Position numbers and translations under genes: made by a program. Under the pieces are notes generated by a model. It was not told where the DNA came from. It saw only the letters and a list, made by a program, of their open reading frames with translations, and made no database searches. From NCBI GenBank assembly GCA_024752435.1, contig CP103025.1, forward strand, positions 496,001 to 560,000: a stretch of 64,000 nt of DNA. The letters are read 5' to 3'. Of this stretch, positions 33,601 to 46,106 are shown one piece after another. The stretch comes from Allantophomopsis cytisporea (lineage: Eukaryota; Ascomycota; Leotiomycetes; Phacidiales; Phacidiaceae). The stretch's first letter is position 1; each line of letters begins with the position of its first letter.

Positions 33601-36600
33601 TACCAAGTATGGTCCGCATTGCTCTGTCGTAGAACTTTCGTTGGTTATGTAGACATCAACAGGAACTTACAGCCAGGGGCTATTAGTTGCTTTATTGCAT
33701 GCTCAATCACTCTACAGGACAATTTTTCTGGGGATCCAGCTTCTTTGCCACTCCCTTTACGAAATTCAATGATTCGTGACACGAAGATGACCCAACAAAT
33801 GAGCCAGATACTACGCCGAGTTACAGAGGCCAACCCGGATCTTATTATGTCTGCACTGGATTTTGTTTGGCCAATGGCTGAAGGCAGTGCACCCAGACGC
33901 TCTTCAGCAACACACTTCCTTGATGCCCCATACCAGTGGTGGATCGAGTCTACGATTGATGCAACGTCGCAGAGTGGGCAGCAGACAATACATTATGATC
34001 TTCTCACAGGTCATTTCCTTGTCAATGGCCAGCCTCTAGGAAAATTGCCAGCAAAGCACAGAGAATCCATGGTTTTAGAACAGCTTTTTGGTAAACAGAG
34101 TTTGTTAACTTACCCTTCGCCACTTCCTGGGATGACTTACACATTGGCAATTCCCATCGATGGGCATCAAATACATATTGGGTTCCGGAATGGCGAAGTC
34201 GTTGTTAGGGCATACTTTCGCAATAAGATCCTAGAGCTCATTCCACATAGTTTGTTTGGTACCCCATCAGATTTTGATTTGCCTGCCTCCCTTGTCGAGA
34301 AGTGCGTCCACTGGCTTGACTTGAAAACTGGAATCATAGATATTCGACAACGTCCAGATATCTGGAAGCAAAAATCCAGTAACTGGCAACTCGATGTCAA
34401 TACTCGACAGGCGAAGCGCCGTACGTCCATTCTAGTCGATCCACACAGTCCTTTGTTTCAATCTTTTGCCGACATTTTTCTTAGATTTGAGGATCGTCAC
34501 CATCTTACAGTCTTCCAGCCTGCAACGAAGAATTTAACCGTGGAGCTACGTCGTTTGGAGCTCAAATTCTCTGTCAATGGGAGAAACCGCCTTGAATGCT
34601 CAGAGTTGCAATCCGAAATCGACCCTGATCAGGATGCTGGAACATGGTATGGTCTCAACAGTAAACTAGTCTTGATAGACTCGGTTAGCCAACTGCAACG
34701 GAGCATTATAGTACCAATGGGCACCATGAGCTACAAAAGACATGGGTTACATGTCGCAGTTAACATGGCCAATGATGGTAAATACGGCAGGTTCTTAGTG
34801 AACAACATTCTTGGACGTCTTGAGTGCCCTGCGGAACCACGACTCCTCTATCTTAAGGCGCAACTGCATGCTTATACGTCTTTTGCAATCCCAGATCCGC
34901 TCACGGGGCGCACGGGAAGTGAAGAGGCTTTGCATTGCCTGAGATCTGGTTACTGTCAGCCGTGGGTACCACTTGAGCCTGGTCCTTACGAAAACTTGGT
35001 TTCACTTGCACAACTCACTCCTAAACGTGAATATTATCCAGAAGGGAAGAAAGTCATGCAAAAGATCTCTTGGAATCCTCATTTGACAGCAACTATCCAG
35101 CATGAGGAGTTCAGAATTTCTGTTGAAGCAATCTGCCTCAAGTCAAAACAACTGGCTAAATTCGCACTTCAATATAATCAGCTTCGTCCGTCTAAAGAAC
35201 TTGAGCCTCCAGGTGATCTGCATCTGATTTCCCGCAGCAGTTTGCGTCGCAGCAATTTCACCCGACAGGCTACAAGGTTCGATGTCTCGTCTACAGCTGC
35301 AGATAAGGTGTATAATGAAAGAAACCGCCGCAGTTCCACGGTGAAAAGTGCGAATATCACCGAGAGTGTCAGTCTTATTCGCGCCTGGAGCCCAAATATG
35401 AGTACTACAACAGATCTGGCAACAATCCTCCAAACTTGGCCTAACATCGGGAGCTACAACAACGTCCTGGATAAGATCCTTCTCAGTGATCGTCTCGATA
35501 TTGATCTTGCACTTGAGTGGGGTGCACTGGTTAGCTATTGTCGACAGTCTGAAATCGAAGACAAGTATCGCCTCATTTTCCTGTTCGCTCTCATCTCATC
35601 TCAATGTGGTGTTGATATGGAAATTATACGAACTTTGATAGCATTTTCCGTCATGCCAGAGCTAAAAGACGTCAAACTTCCCAAATGTCCTTATTACGTT
35701 CAGTTTCGCCGCAATCAAACCCCACGTACCGATTATATAATTCAACTTCTTGACTCCTGTCGTTTACCTTATCCATCCGATGACACAAATTCACTTCCAT
35801 TTAATCTGGGCTCAAAACAACATAAAAAGCTCCAGGCTGTAAAGCGAGCTTATGAGCAGCAAGTTGAAGATGACTGCAACGCTTTGGCCAAGTTCCTTTT
35901 CAACCAATGGCCTTCCCCAATGCCAAGTTTGGAAGGTTATGGGAAGACCATTTTTATCGATACCGACAAAGCTTTGGAAGTTATTATTCCAGAATGGCAG
36001 CGTTTGTTCTACAACATGGAATTGTCGAAACACACTGAAGAAGTACAGCAAGTTCTCAATCGTCATTCTTCTGGGAATGATATTAAGCTGAGTGATCTTG
36101 ACACGGGTAGCCAAGAAAGGCATTCCATATACTATCGTGGCAGTTACCACCCGGTGCTCCTGCATAGTCTCTTGTGCGAGAGCAAGGTTCTGAACGGTTC
36201 TGATGCAGATAAAGAACATGCCATTAATGAACTGCGAAACAACCAAGACTCAAACCCCCGCTTCAAAAAAGCGGAAGTAAGACCAGGGCGCCTCGTAAAG
36301 GTGGACGGTACGTGTTCGATAGAGACCAGTGAGATGAAGGAACTCGAAGGAATCATCATGAACGTTGCGAAATCGCAATCTACCGTTCAAAAACAGTACG
36401 CGCATGACTTAAATCAAAGCTTAACAGCTCTGAAACAGCTCCATCGTTTGCCGAAGGAGAACACATGTCTCGTAGATTCAGTGGCCCTATCTAACGATAT
36501 CAGTGATGCGCAAAGTCGTGTGCAAGGAAAATTTCATCAAATCTGTCGAAGTTTGGAAAGAGATTATTCGCGGAGAAATCTGTGGTTGAAACGCGGTGGG

Positions 36601-39600
36601 TTATGGCCATGTATTACACCAATCACGCTCCTTGAGGAATTGAGAGACACTTCTGCTCCTGAGCTATTTTTTCAGATGAGAGATATCCTCATAGCATATG
36701 CAGTCTCCATCACAACACTACAACGACATCTGCGGATACAGGGTGCTTATCTAAGAAGCAATAGGCAGAGATTTCTAGAAGAAAGTGAGAACGTTGGTCA
36801 CACAAATTGGACTCCTCTTGATCATCCTGAATGGCTCCTTTTAGAGATTGATGCGGACATTCTCATCCGAAATGACCAGGTTGATGTTGCTCTTGCAACC
36901 ATTTTTCCAGCTACCAAATCAAATTCGGTGCTTCAAATGAACATGGGACAGGGTAAGTAAACACGGAGATTGGTAGAGGAAATTTAATAACTGATACGTA
37001 TGTTTTCAGGTAAAACCTCTTGCATTATACCAATGGTGGCTACAGTGTTGGCAGATACAAAGAGTCTGTTAAGAATCATTGTGCCCAAGCCACTACTCCT
37101 GCAGACAGCTCAACTGTTGCAAATACGCCTTGGCGGTCTCATCGGCCGTGAGGTGAGCCACGTCCCCTTCGCCAGAAAGACATCGACAGATGAAGAGACC
37201 ATTAAGACGTTCGCCCACTTGCATCAGAAAATCCTAAAATCCTCGGGGGTTATGCTAGCTCTTCCGGATCATATATTGTCCTTCAAGTTGAGTGCAAAGC
37301 AAAGATTGTTAGATGAGCGTATGTCAGAAGCAAAACTGATGACCCGCGTGGAAAACTGGATGCAGCTTCGCTGCAGAGACGTACTAGACGAGAGTGACTT
37401 TACTTTGGCAGTCCGCACTCAGTTGATATATCCATCGGGGTCAAACACCGTAGTCGACGGTCATCCACATCGATGGAAGACAGCTGAATTGTTACTGCGC
37501 CTTGTTGACGATCATTTGTGGAATCTTCAAAACCGCTTTTCTCAAAGTATTGAAGTTGTAAGGAGACAGCAAGACGGTTTCCCTATCGTATTTTTCTTGA
37601 GAAAAGACGTCGAAGACGCTCTCTTGGAGCTACTGGTTAGGGATATCTGCAATGGCCGGACATCTATTTTACCGACAAAAGACTGTACGGAATCGGACCG
37701 AGAAGCTGTGAGGCAATTTATTACGGAAGCTAAGGTTCCACAGAACATTGTTGATCATATACAACATATGTACTCTGAGGCTCCCACTATGAGGTCAAAC
37801 ATATATCTGCTTCGGGGTTTACTGGTCCACCGTATTCTCCTTCTGACGTTGAAAAAGAGATGGAATGTTCAATATGGTCTACATCATAGCCGAGACCCTA
37901 TCGCTGTCCCGTTTCATGCCAAAGGCGTACCATCTGAGCAGGCAGAATGGGGGCACCCAGATGTGGCGATTTTATTTACATGTCTCGCGTTTTACTATGG
38001 CGGTCTCACCATATCGCACTTACGGCAAAGTCTGGAACATGTTCTCAAGTCGGATGATCCATCGAGCGAGTATGAGAGATGGACCATTAACTCCAAAATC
38101 CCAGATTCTCTACGTGATTGGAACGCTATTAACGTTGATGATGATAGACAATTGGAAGAGATCTGGCAGAATATCCGCTACAACATGGTTGCCATTGAAT
38201 ACTTCTTGAATCACTTGGTCTTCCCACTGCATGCTAAACAGTTCCATCGAAAGTTGCAGGCATCCGGCTGGGATATTCCCCTTTTCTCTGCTACTGAAGT
38301 ACCGTCTTCAGCTGAGAAAGTAAATTCGACACGTGGAAGTTTAACAACAGGCTTCAGTGGGACTAACGATAACAAAACGATGCTACCTTTGACCATTAAG
38401 CAAGGTGATCTTCCCGGACTTTCCCATACCAACGCGGAAGTTCTAACGTACTTGCTTCGGCCTCGAAGTCGAAAGTATGTGCTTGCTGCAGATACAAACG
38501 GAAAGCGTTTGTCTGAATTCAAGCTACTTGAGAGGTTGCATAGTATGAAGATCCGCATACTTATAGATGCTGGAGCGCAGATTCTGGAGATGGATAATCT
38601 CAGCTTAGCGGAGACATGGCTCAAAGTAGACTACGAAGCTCCAGCAGCTGTATATTTCGACGCTAAAAATAAGGCCTGGGTTCTCTATCGAAAAGGCAAC
38701 CGGATTCCACTCCTCGCGTCGCCCTTTGCTGAAGATTTGAGTAACTGTTTGGTCTATCTTGATGAAGCTCATACCCGAGGTACTGACTTAAAATTTCCTG
38801 CCGGGGCTTGTGGAGCGTTGACACTCGGGCTTGGTCAGACCAAAGATCAAACAGTGCAAGGTATATTGGAATATCAGACATGTATATCGACTCATCACTA
38901 ACATTCGATAGCCGCGATGAGGTTACGACAACTGGCAACTTCCCAGTTTATTAATTTCTTTGCTCCTCCAGAAGTGCATCAGAGTATCTTACATCTTCAA
39001 AACAAAGACAAATATGCTGTGCTTGACTCATACGACGTGGTTTGTTGGCTTCTACATCAGACGTGCGATGGCATCGAGCAGCTTCAGCCTCTATATTTTT
39101 CTCAAGGCACGGACTTTTGTCATCGCACACAAGCTGCTATTGATAACAAAGAATTTCTCTCGGATGATGCACAACGTCGTGCTTATGTCGATGCCTTGCA
39201 ACAAAAGGAACAACGGACTTTGAAGCAGCTATATCAGCCTAGAACAAAGTCAAACCCCATAATGAATTCTGTATGTCTATCTCCAGCTCTCGCCGAATTC
39301 ATGAAGGAGCTTAATACCAGACGAAAAGGATTCCAGGATACAGGTAATGCTGTGCATGGTTCTATTTTACAAGAAGTCGAGCAAGAGAGAGAGGTGGCTT
39401 TCGAGGTGGAGACGATCCGCGAGGTACAGAAACCTGTGCACTATCATCCTTTTACTTTTCCCGGTATGCATAGAGATATTGTCTCATTTGTTAAGACTGG
39501 TAGATTATTTGAGAGTTCTGTAGCCTATGAACCATTGTTCTCAGCTGTCCGACGTACTCGCCTTGGCCAGAAATATGGAATCAGAAGCGATGCTACCACT

Positions 39601-40338
39601 TCTAGAGTATTTGTATCGAGAGAATTTTCAAAGACTGCAAGAGATCTCTCAACTCGTCTGAGCGATGGGTTTCAGGTAAGTTGTACATTGCAGTTACTCC
39701 GATAACATTACTGATCAAAGTCATGGCTATAGCGTCCAGTCAATTGGGTGATCTGGAGCACAGTGATGAACACCGCTCTAGTTGTTATTCCTGAAGAGGC
39801 AGAGCATTTGATAGCACTCATCCATGATCTGGAGCAATCACCTACTCATATCCTCCTATATGCTCCTCCAATCTCTCGAAAAATGCTTCACTTCAACAAT
39901 CTCAACTACCATGCTTTACCTCCGCTCCCACCCGGGTGGGAGGCACCAAAATGGTTGGCGGTTAGTCTCGGCTTCTTTGGAGGACGTCTTTACTTTGAGT
40001 ACGAGGAGTATGACACTTTATGTGAATACCTTGGACTCAAAGATGACTTTCGAAAGCCGACAGAGAAGCCTAACGGAGATCAACTAGACGCAAAATCAGC
40101 TGACAACGTCGATGAAGTGGTCGACATAGCATGTGACAAGCATACACCGCGGGGTTTTACTGATAAGCCATTAGCATTTCTCCAGGAATGGCTGGCATTG
40201 AAGCGGAATGGACAGGATTTCACTCATAGTCCGATGGGCTTCATATGTCAAGGAAAATATCTGGAGGCGAATCATCCATTCTTTCAGACCTTGAGCAGTA
40301 TTGGCGGCGTTGATGCAAATGAAGCGGATAACAAATAG
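30621..40338 (+). CDS. Giant DUF6606/DUF3638/DUF3645 protein, helicase-like core
   Basis: Exons 30621-30952, 31026-36952, 37010-38860, 38912-39675 and 39733-40338 total 9480 nt (3159 residues). The start MASSVSFLELLFNHVVLPPQ is typical of the DUF6606 N-terminal domain. The acceptor at 31024-31025 was chosen because it restores the frame (RRHRDEQGDSVIFEAFE). A Walker A-like GQGKTS lies at about residues 2085-2090 and is split by intron 2; a DEAH box (YLDEAHTRGTDL) is at 2671-2674. LGQTKDQTVQAAMRLRQL follows and resembles helicase motif VI. These sit within DUF3638 and DUF3645. Database entries for this family are often named 'ubiquitinyl hydrolase', but I see no proof of deubiquitinase activity. 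It is fungal-expanded and of unknown function. Everything appears intact, with no internal stop in five exons. Confidence 0.88.
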
Positions 40339-40929
40339 ACATAGAGAACAGCAATTCATGGGATTTAAATGGAGACTTGTGCATGATTCTAGTTGGTGCT
40401 CCTTTGTATTCATTTGGAATTCTTAACACTTCATCACACTTCGATATTCACCTCGAAGTTGGAATCTGCAAGACCATTACACATCGCCAGAATCTGGAAT
40501 GAAATGCTTGAATTGACAAATTCAACTATTATCCAATTTAGATTACAATGCTTAACTCTGAGTCTGCTAAAACATAAAGGAAAATCCGAGCTTCTTATTA
40601 ATCATCACTTAAAGTCCCCAGATTCCCGCGCTACCACTATACATATGAGCAGAGAAATCAAAAGTAACGTGTGATTGCATTTTGGGAATTGAGCAGTCTT
40701 GAGATTAGACAACTTGCTATTGAGGTTACGTATCACTGTAAGGACAAACATTGCTAGGGCGATTATTCGGATAGCAAGATCCTCGGTAATTGCCAAGTTA
40801 TCAAATCCATCGGTAGAGCATGCGTAGTAGATGAACTATCGAAGACGCCAATGAATGTGGTATATTATACCACAAATACCATTTATCCATACACTACGCC
40901 GTACATTGTGTTCAAGATAATGTACTATT
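40339..40929. other. Intergenic, 3' flank of the giant gene
   Basis: No gene is seen. Short frames on both strands lack domain signals. The end of the following minus-strand relic is uncertain and may reach to about 40930. Confidence 0.5.
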
Positions 40930-42110
40930 GTCGCTTGGAATACAACTAGCGAGCTTGGCTTCATCTTGGGCCTTAGCAGCCTCTTCAAGGAGTTCATGAA
41001 TAACTTTGTTTTAACCAAAGGACTGGTCACGTTTCCAGTGAAAGAAAAAGCTGCTATCAAAGCAATCTGGTCTGATTTCTATGCAAAATATTCTTCGCGG
41101 ATAGGGTAATTTGAGATAATACTGTGCCAAATTGAGAGCTGAGTTACTTTTGGAAGACTCTGCAAACTCGGGCGTCAGCCTGCAAGAAGATTTTTACCAC
41201 CTCAATTTTCCCAAGTAATACCGCAAGCATCAAAGGCGTTATGAATTCGAAAGGAAGCGATCTGAAAAAGCGTATTAGAGGATCTGGACGAACTCGATAT
41301 GGTAATATGATGTTGTAGTCCAGCTCTTGGTCGATATCGACCCGCTTTATTAGAGGGGTCTTAAGTAGAACTGATGCAGCTGTCCATCTTGAGCGAAGCA
41401 TAGTCTTCTTTCTAGACAGCAACATAAAATTCTCTGCTGGTAGACAGAGAAACGAGGTTCGGAAACAATAAGCTTTTGAGGTATTAACAGCTTTGCATGT
41501 GAGAAAGCCTCCAACTGCTGTATTTGACAACCACTCCAGCATGCGCAGTGTACCGTATTGACTTACGAGATCAAGCAATTTGTGAGCCTGGTATTCATGA
41601 AGTTCTTTGAAAATATCTCCAGAAATCAAGACTGGTAGCATCTTTGTATAGCCATAAGATTTCAGCTGCTCTGTAAAATAAGCCTTAAAACCTCAAAAAC
41701 AGTTGCAAAGACTTGTCAAACATTTGGTAGTGACTGGGAAATCAGATATATCATCCGGGTCCAGATGACTAATGAAATCATGCTGAAAGATCGACATAGT
41801 TTCGAAATGTACCGATTTTCGAAACAGCAATGGTCGTAACAATGGTGACCCCGTCCTCACAAGAAACCAAGCACGTCTTCATAAAAGAGTCAGGGAGCTG
41901 CAAAAGGGGACTTCGATTGCTTTGTGCATCAAGCTCTTTGAGGAGCTTCCCATCAATTGAAAGCTCTTCCAGAGTTCGGCGAATGTCCTCCGGGGCGTCT
42001 TTAACATCATCATAAAAGTTCTTGAGTGTCGATACAGTCTCAGCAACTTGGATCGCAAAGCCGGCGAGGCCAGCGATACTAGCCATCAAGCCGACAGCTT
42101 CGGCGGCCAT
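40930..42110 (-). pseudogene. Broken Helo-like N-terminal / ankyrin-type gene
   Basis: On the minus strand from ATG 42110 the frame reads MAAEAVGLMASIAGLAGFA, then TLKNFYDDVKDAPEDIRRTL, CLVSCEDGVTIVTTIAVSK. This is the start of the fungal Helo-like N-terminal domain found in NLR-like and ankyrin proteins. The frame ends at 41778 after 110 residues. A second frame (41641-41144, 165 codons) carries an ankyrin-like C-terminus: TPLMLAVLLGKIEVVKIFLQ. Beyond its stop an Ala/Glu-rich helix (HELLEEAAKAQDEAKLAS) continues in another frame. The middle (41642-41777) has several stops in the first frame and no convincing intron. I read this as a gene that lost its central part and decayed; two separate short genes are less likely. 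A related copy lies at 55471-57905. Confidence 0.6.
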
Positions 42111-43621
42111 AGTGCTGAATAATGAGCAGTTATGGTAGAGAGCGTCAAAAGGTGGTCAAGGAGAGAAAAATAAGATGGGAGTGGAAATAAAGCCGACATC
42201 ATGCAAGATCCAGCCTTGCGGTCAGCTAGAGGCTGTAATATGCGCCGCCTGGCTCCTGTGGCACCAATGATTCCACGAGTTTGATGTTATCACATATCCA
42301 CTCATAGCCGTTTGATTTAAGAACTGGCAACATGACTGCGTGACAGCAGTTCTCCAATAGAAGGTCGGCATATCATGAGAATAAAGAATTTGGTGCCGTG
42401 ACGAGAGTATTGAAATTAGACTTCAATTTTATAGAAGCGGAAGGCTGTGTAGCTCAGCTAAGACTTTTCTTTCCTTTCCTTCTGACTTCGACTCCATTAT
42501 TTGGGGATCGACCGTGAAGTGCGAAAGGCTAAAAAGAGGATCTTCATATTGTAGGTCTATGAATTCGAGCTTGCAGATATGCAACTGTTGAATTAAGACT
42601 ATGACTTCAGAATAAAGGAAGCAGAATTTTTACGAAAAATACGAAGGAAATACACTTTCTAAGTAATTAACTCGTTACTTCTGTACTTACAATAAAGTGT
42701 AGTTAAGATTTTAGGACAGCTATTAACAAACATTATTCTCTGCACACTCTCGCTAATACTATACATTTATTATTAGGTAAAGACGATGGAGATTCTCAGT
42801 TCAGAAACTTCTAATTGGTAAATAGTCTAGGTATATATATTGGCGGGAAGTTGGTTGTTCGTGATGGGTTGAAGTAACGAGCTTCCTATGAAAGAGAACT
42901 ACATATCAAGGTGTGTATGCCTAATGTGAAAAAGTTAAATGGGGAAATCATTGTAAGTGAAGCAATACACGTCTTCGAAATATGAGAGTTAAGTTAGTGT
43001 AAAGTTACAAATCGATAATGCTCCATCTTTTGAAAATGAAAAGTATATCCTATTTACTTGTATAAGACCGGATATCTTTCTTCTCTTTTCTATAATTACA
43101 CTTTACTCATAGTGGATTTGAGTACGGCTAGTTTATCCATCCATGTAAAGCTTCAATTAGTAAGTGCTCTAAATTCAACGTCAATCGTCATTCAATAATT
43201 GGCCTATCAACGTTGCACCAAACTGCCTGCAGTTTCAGAAGTCAGGTGACGTCTACATTGCCCCACTAAGACGCAGATATCGGCAATTGAACGCTTATTT
43301 CAACGAATCTCCATCAAGAATAAGGAAATGGCGTCAATAGTCGTCCTGTTGACGCTATTCCAAGCTTACAGAGCAACCTCAAAACGTGCGACAACAATGG
43401 TGGTTGGATTGCCTCCTGATAAGATAAGAGAGCTGGTGAATGGCAACATCGATGCACCAGTTGCACAATCATTGACCCCGCAGCAGGGTCCATTTATCAC
43501 GTCTGGTAGTACAAATAAAATGCTACACCCCATAGATTCGGAAGCCCTCAAGCCATTCTAGATTCTGTTGATAATTGAATGATTGATCATTCTGCATTGT
43601 TATTTATTTGATTTTGAAAAG
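42111..43621. other. Intergenic, AT-rich centre (about 42600-43200)
   Basis: This separates the relic from the oxygenase gene. The middle is AT-rich and stop-dense. An open frame at 43328-43561 (77 codons) precedes the oxygenase but has no domain and is not called. Confidence 0.5.
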
Positions 43622-44955
43622 ATGCCTTCCGCTACCGAAATCTCCCCTTATAAGCACGTTCCTGTAACCAAGGAGGACTTGGATTGGGCCGAGCTTGTGA
43701 CGCTTGATCTTGGTCTTTGGGAGAAGCCTGGTGGAAAGGAGAAGCTTGCCGAGCAGCTTAAGCATGCTGTTCATCATGTCGGTAAGGATTCTCGATTGGA
43801 ATTCATTAATACCAATTGAATCGTAGCTGACAAGTACTTGCCCAGGCTTTTTCTATGTAAAGAACTTTGGCATTTCTCAAGAGGAGGTTGACAGACAGTT
43901 CGCTCTCGGAAGAGAATTTTATGACTTGCCTTTGGAGGAGAGACTGAAGTTCTATAATCAGGCGGATTTGGACAGAGGAGAGTACAACGGATACAGACCA
44001 GCTGGATTGAGAGAGTAAGCATGTCCGTGATGAGACTTGATGCAGTGCTGATGCTTATTCTCCAGACTCGTCGACGGTATCAAAGACAACGTCCAGGTAT
44101 ACAACATCCCAAAGTTCGACGGCCACCACCCAAGATCGCAACCACAAGTTCTTCAGGACAACATCAAGGAGATCGAAGGTTTCAGTCGTGTAAGTCCATC
44201 CAACGCCATCTCATTCTTCGATTTCTGACAGTAAACCAAGGACATCCACGGAAAGGTCGTCATCCCGCTCTTGAAGGTTCTAGAAGCCGTCCTCGAAATC
44301 CCCGAGGGGCAGCTCGTGAAGGACCATGCCTACGATGATAAGGGAGAAGACCACCTTCGTTACATGCACTATGGTGCTCGCAGCGTCGAGGACAACGAGA
44401 AGGTTGGAGATATGTACACACCCGGCCACACCGATCTCGGCACCATCACCCTTCTATTCCGTCAGCCAGTTTGTGGTCTCCAGATTTTGAACAACGAGAA
44501 CCAGTGGAAATGGGTTAAGCCACAGGACGCCACCATCACCGTCAACATCTGTGATGCATTGAGCGCATTGACCGGTGGATATTTCAAGAGCAGTATTCAC
44601 AGAGTTCACACACCACCCAAGGACCAGGCTCACATTGATCGTCTTGGTGTCTTGTACTTTGCTCGGTAAGTATCATTGATTGTGATATTGATGAATTTTT
44701 CTGACAATGTATAGACCAAACAACCACTGCTACCTCGATCCTATCAAGAACAGCCCGGTCTTGAACTCCTTGAACTTGAACACCAACGACTTCACCGCTT
44801 TGGGACAGAGACTTACTGTCGAGGAGTGGGTTAAGGCTAGACAGACTCAACAGCAGAGAAGAACCAAGGTCAAGAGCATTGGAAAGAATGGTAAATATGA
44901 GTACGAGGCCAAGGATTTAGAAATTCTTCCTGGCTTGAGCACCAAGATTTATTAG
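43622..44955 (+). CDS. 2-oxoglutarate/Fe(II)-dependent dioxygenase (isopenicillin N synthase-like)
   Basis: Exons 43622-43781, 43846-44014, 44066-44189, 44241-44665 and 44715-44955 total 1119 nt (372 residues). The N-terminal DIOX_N region includes VGFFYVKNFGISQEEVDRQF. The C-terminal jelly roll has the iron ligands H214-x-D216 in PGHTDLGTITLLF and distal His271 in SSIHRVHTPP; the usual Arg for 2-oxoglutarate binding may be Arg272, about one residue after that His, as HRV rather than the more common later RxS. Such enzymes hydroxylate or oxidise small molecules or make secondary metabolites; this subgroup's substrate is unknown. No biosynthetic cluster surrounds it: the neighbours are a broken ankyrin gene and PRM1. 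Confidence 0.9.
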
Positions 44956-45409
44956 ACAACTTAGCATTTATAGAAAGCTATGCTGCACTAAAACTCTTTG
45001 AGAGGTACCCGTAGTGCAGCCTTTTATATTTCAGAAGATCAAATTGATGTTCATGCAGTTTGGTATGTGAATTTATGCTTCAGCCTTCGCGTGTTGCCGT
45101 ACTTGACAAGAGAGCCTGCTTTCACAAGATGCTTCGAGGTATTCAGGAGACACTCTGGAATAGTGTATTCAATACAGATATCCAATTATTCAGTAACTAT
45201 AGCGGCAACAGAGAGGTAAACACAGATACATGTGAGGGACATAGACGCGTACAAAGCTCGCTCACCTTCAAACTTCACCAAAACAAAGAATAAAATTGCA
45301 AAAAGAATACAGACGGGGCACGCCTCACCGGCTGTACCAGAAAATCCCAAAGGGTGTTTTACTGATTTTACAGTAGTCCTTGGCCCAGATAGGCGAACAC
45401 ATCAAACCC

Positions 45410-45512
45410 AGCTATATGACCATGGAGAGTCGAACCCTGGACTCCGCGATTTCAAGAAATTCGCGAATTTGCAAGGCCCGACCTATTCCACTAGGCCAAG
45501 GAGACTTATTGG
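45410..45512 (-). other. tRNA-like sequence with A and B boxes (probable tRNA pseudogene or SINE fragment)
   Basis: The minus strand has an A-box-like TGGCCTAGTGGAATAGG whose four D-stem pairs form (GCCT with AGGT). GGGCC followed by loop TTGCAAA comes next, and a B-box-like GGTTCGACTCT about 60 nt later. However, the 7-nt acceptor arms do not pair, the T stem is poor and no 3' anticodon stem strand matches. A separate strong hairpin, CGCGAATTTC / GAAATCGCG, lies between. It therefore does not fold as a functional tRNA. Confidence 0.3.
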
Positions 45513-45656
45513 GTTTCTGCTTGTTTTGTTTTATATAGAAACCCTCCGAGGTATCTGATACTTACTCTGTTATCTAGGAGAGCCATAAACAATCCATGGA
45601 GCTGACAGCATCACTCAACTACATACACATACATGTTCACATCCGTATTCCATCCG

Positions 45657-45704
45657 CATCTACATCTACATCTACATCTACATCTACATTCACATTCACA
45701 TTCA
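45657..45704. repeat. Hexamer microsatellite (catcta)n then (cattca)n
   Basis: About five catcta units are followed by about three cattca units. Confidence 0.8.
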
Positions 45705-46106
45705 ATCAAATTCTTAAACACTAAAACAAAATGCAGTTATCCCGTAAATTGACACTAATAGACTGCAAAAAGACTCACCTCCCCTCAGCCCAGCATCCAC
45801 ACCAACAACCACCAAACTAAAAACTAAACACAAATATATCCAGACATACCAAATGCAGGCCCACGCCAAAAAATACTAAAGAAACAAATAAAAAAACAAA
45901 GCGCAAAAGAGGTATCTATCTATCGTATCGCATAACCATCGCATCCATAATCGCAGACAGAACCACACCAACCGCTCGAAAGCAGGAGAAGGTAGGTAGG
46001 TAGCCAAGAGGAGAAGGAGGAGCCAGCTCCCCCACCACCACAGTCCGCGCAATATGTATCGTTCATATCCATAAGCATCATAAAGTCAATCTACACCCCC
46101 TATGTA

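Larger units (their letters stand above)
44956..46106. other. Intergenic between oxygenase and PRM1, with simple repeats
   Basis: It holds the 3' flanks of two convergent genes, a tRNA-like sequence (annotated separately) and a hexamer repeat at 45657-45704. No protein gene is supported. Confidence 0.55.

Noticed and set aside
43328..43561. 77-codon frame just upstream of the 2OG oxygenase
   Set aside because: No domain, and not joinable to the oxygenase by a convincing intron; the conserved N-terminus begins at 43622.
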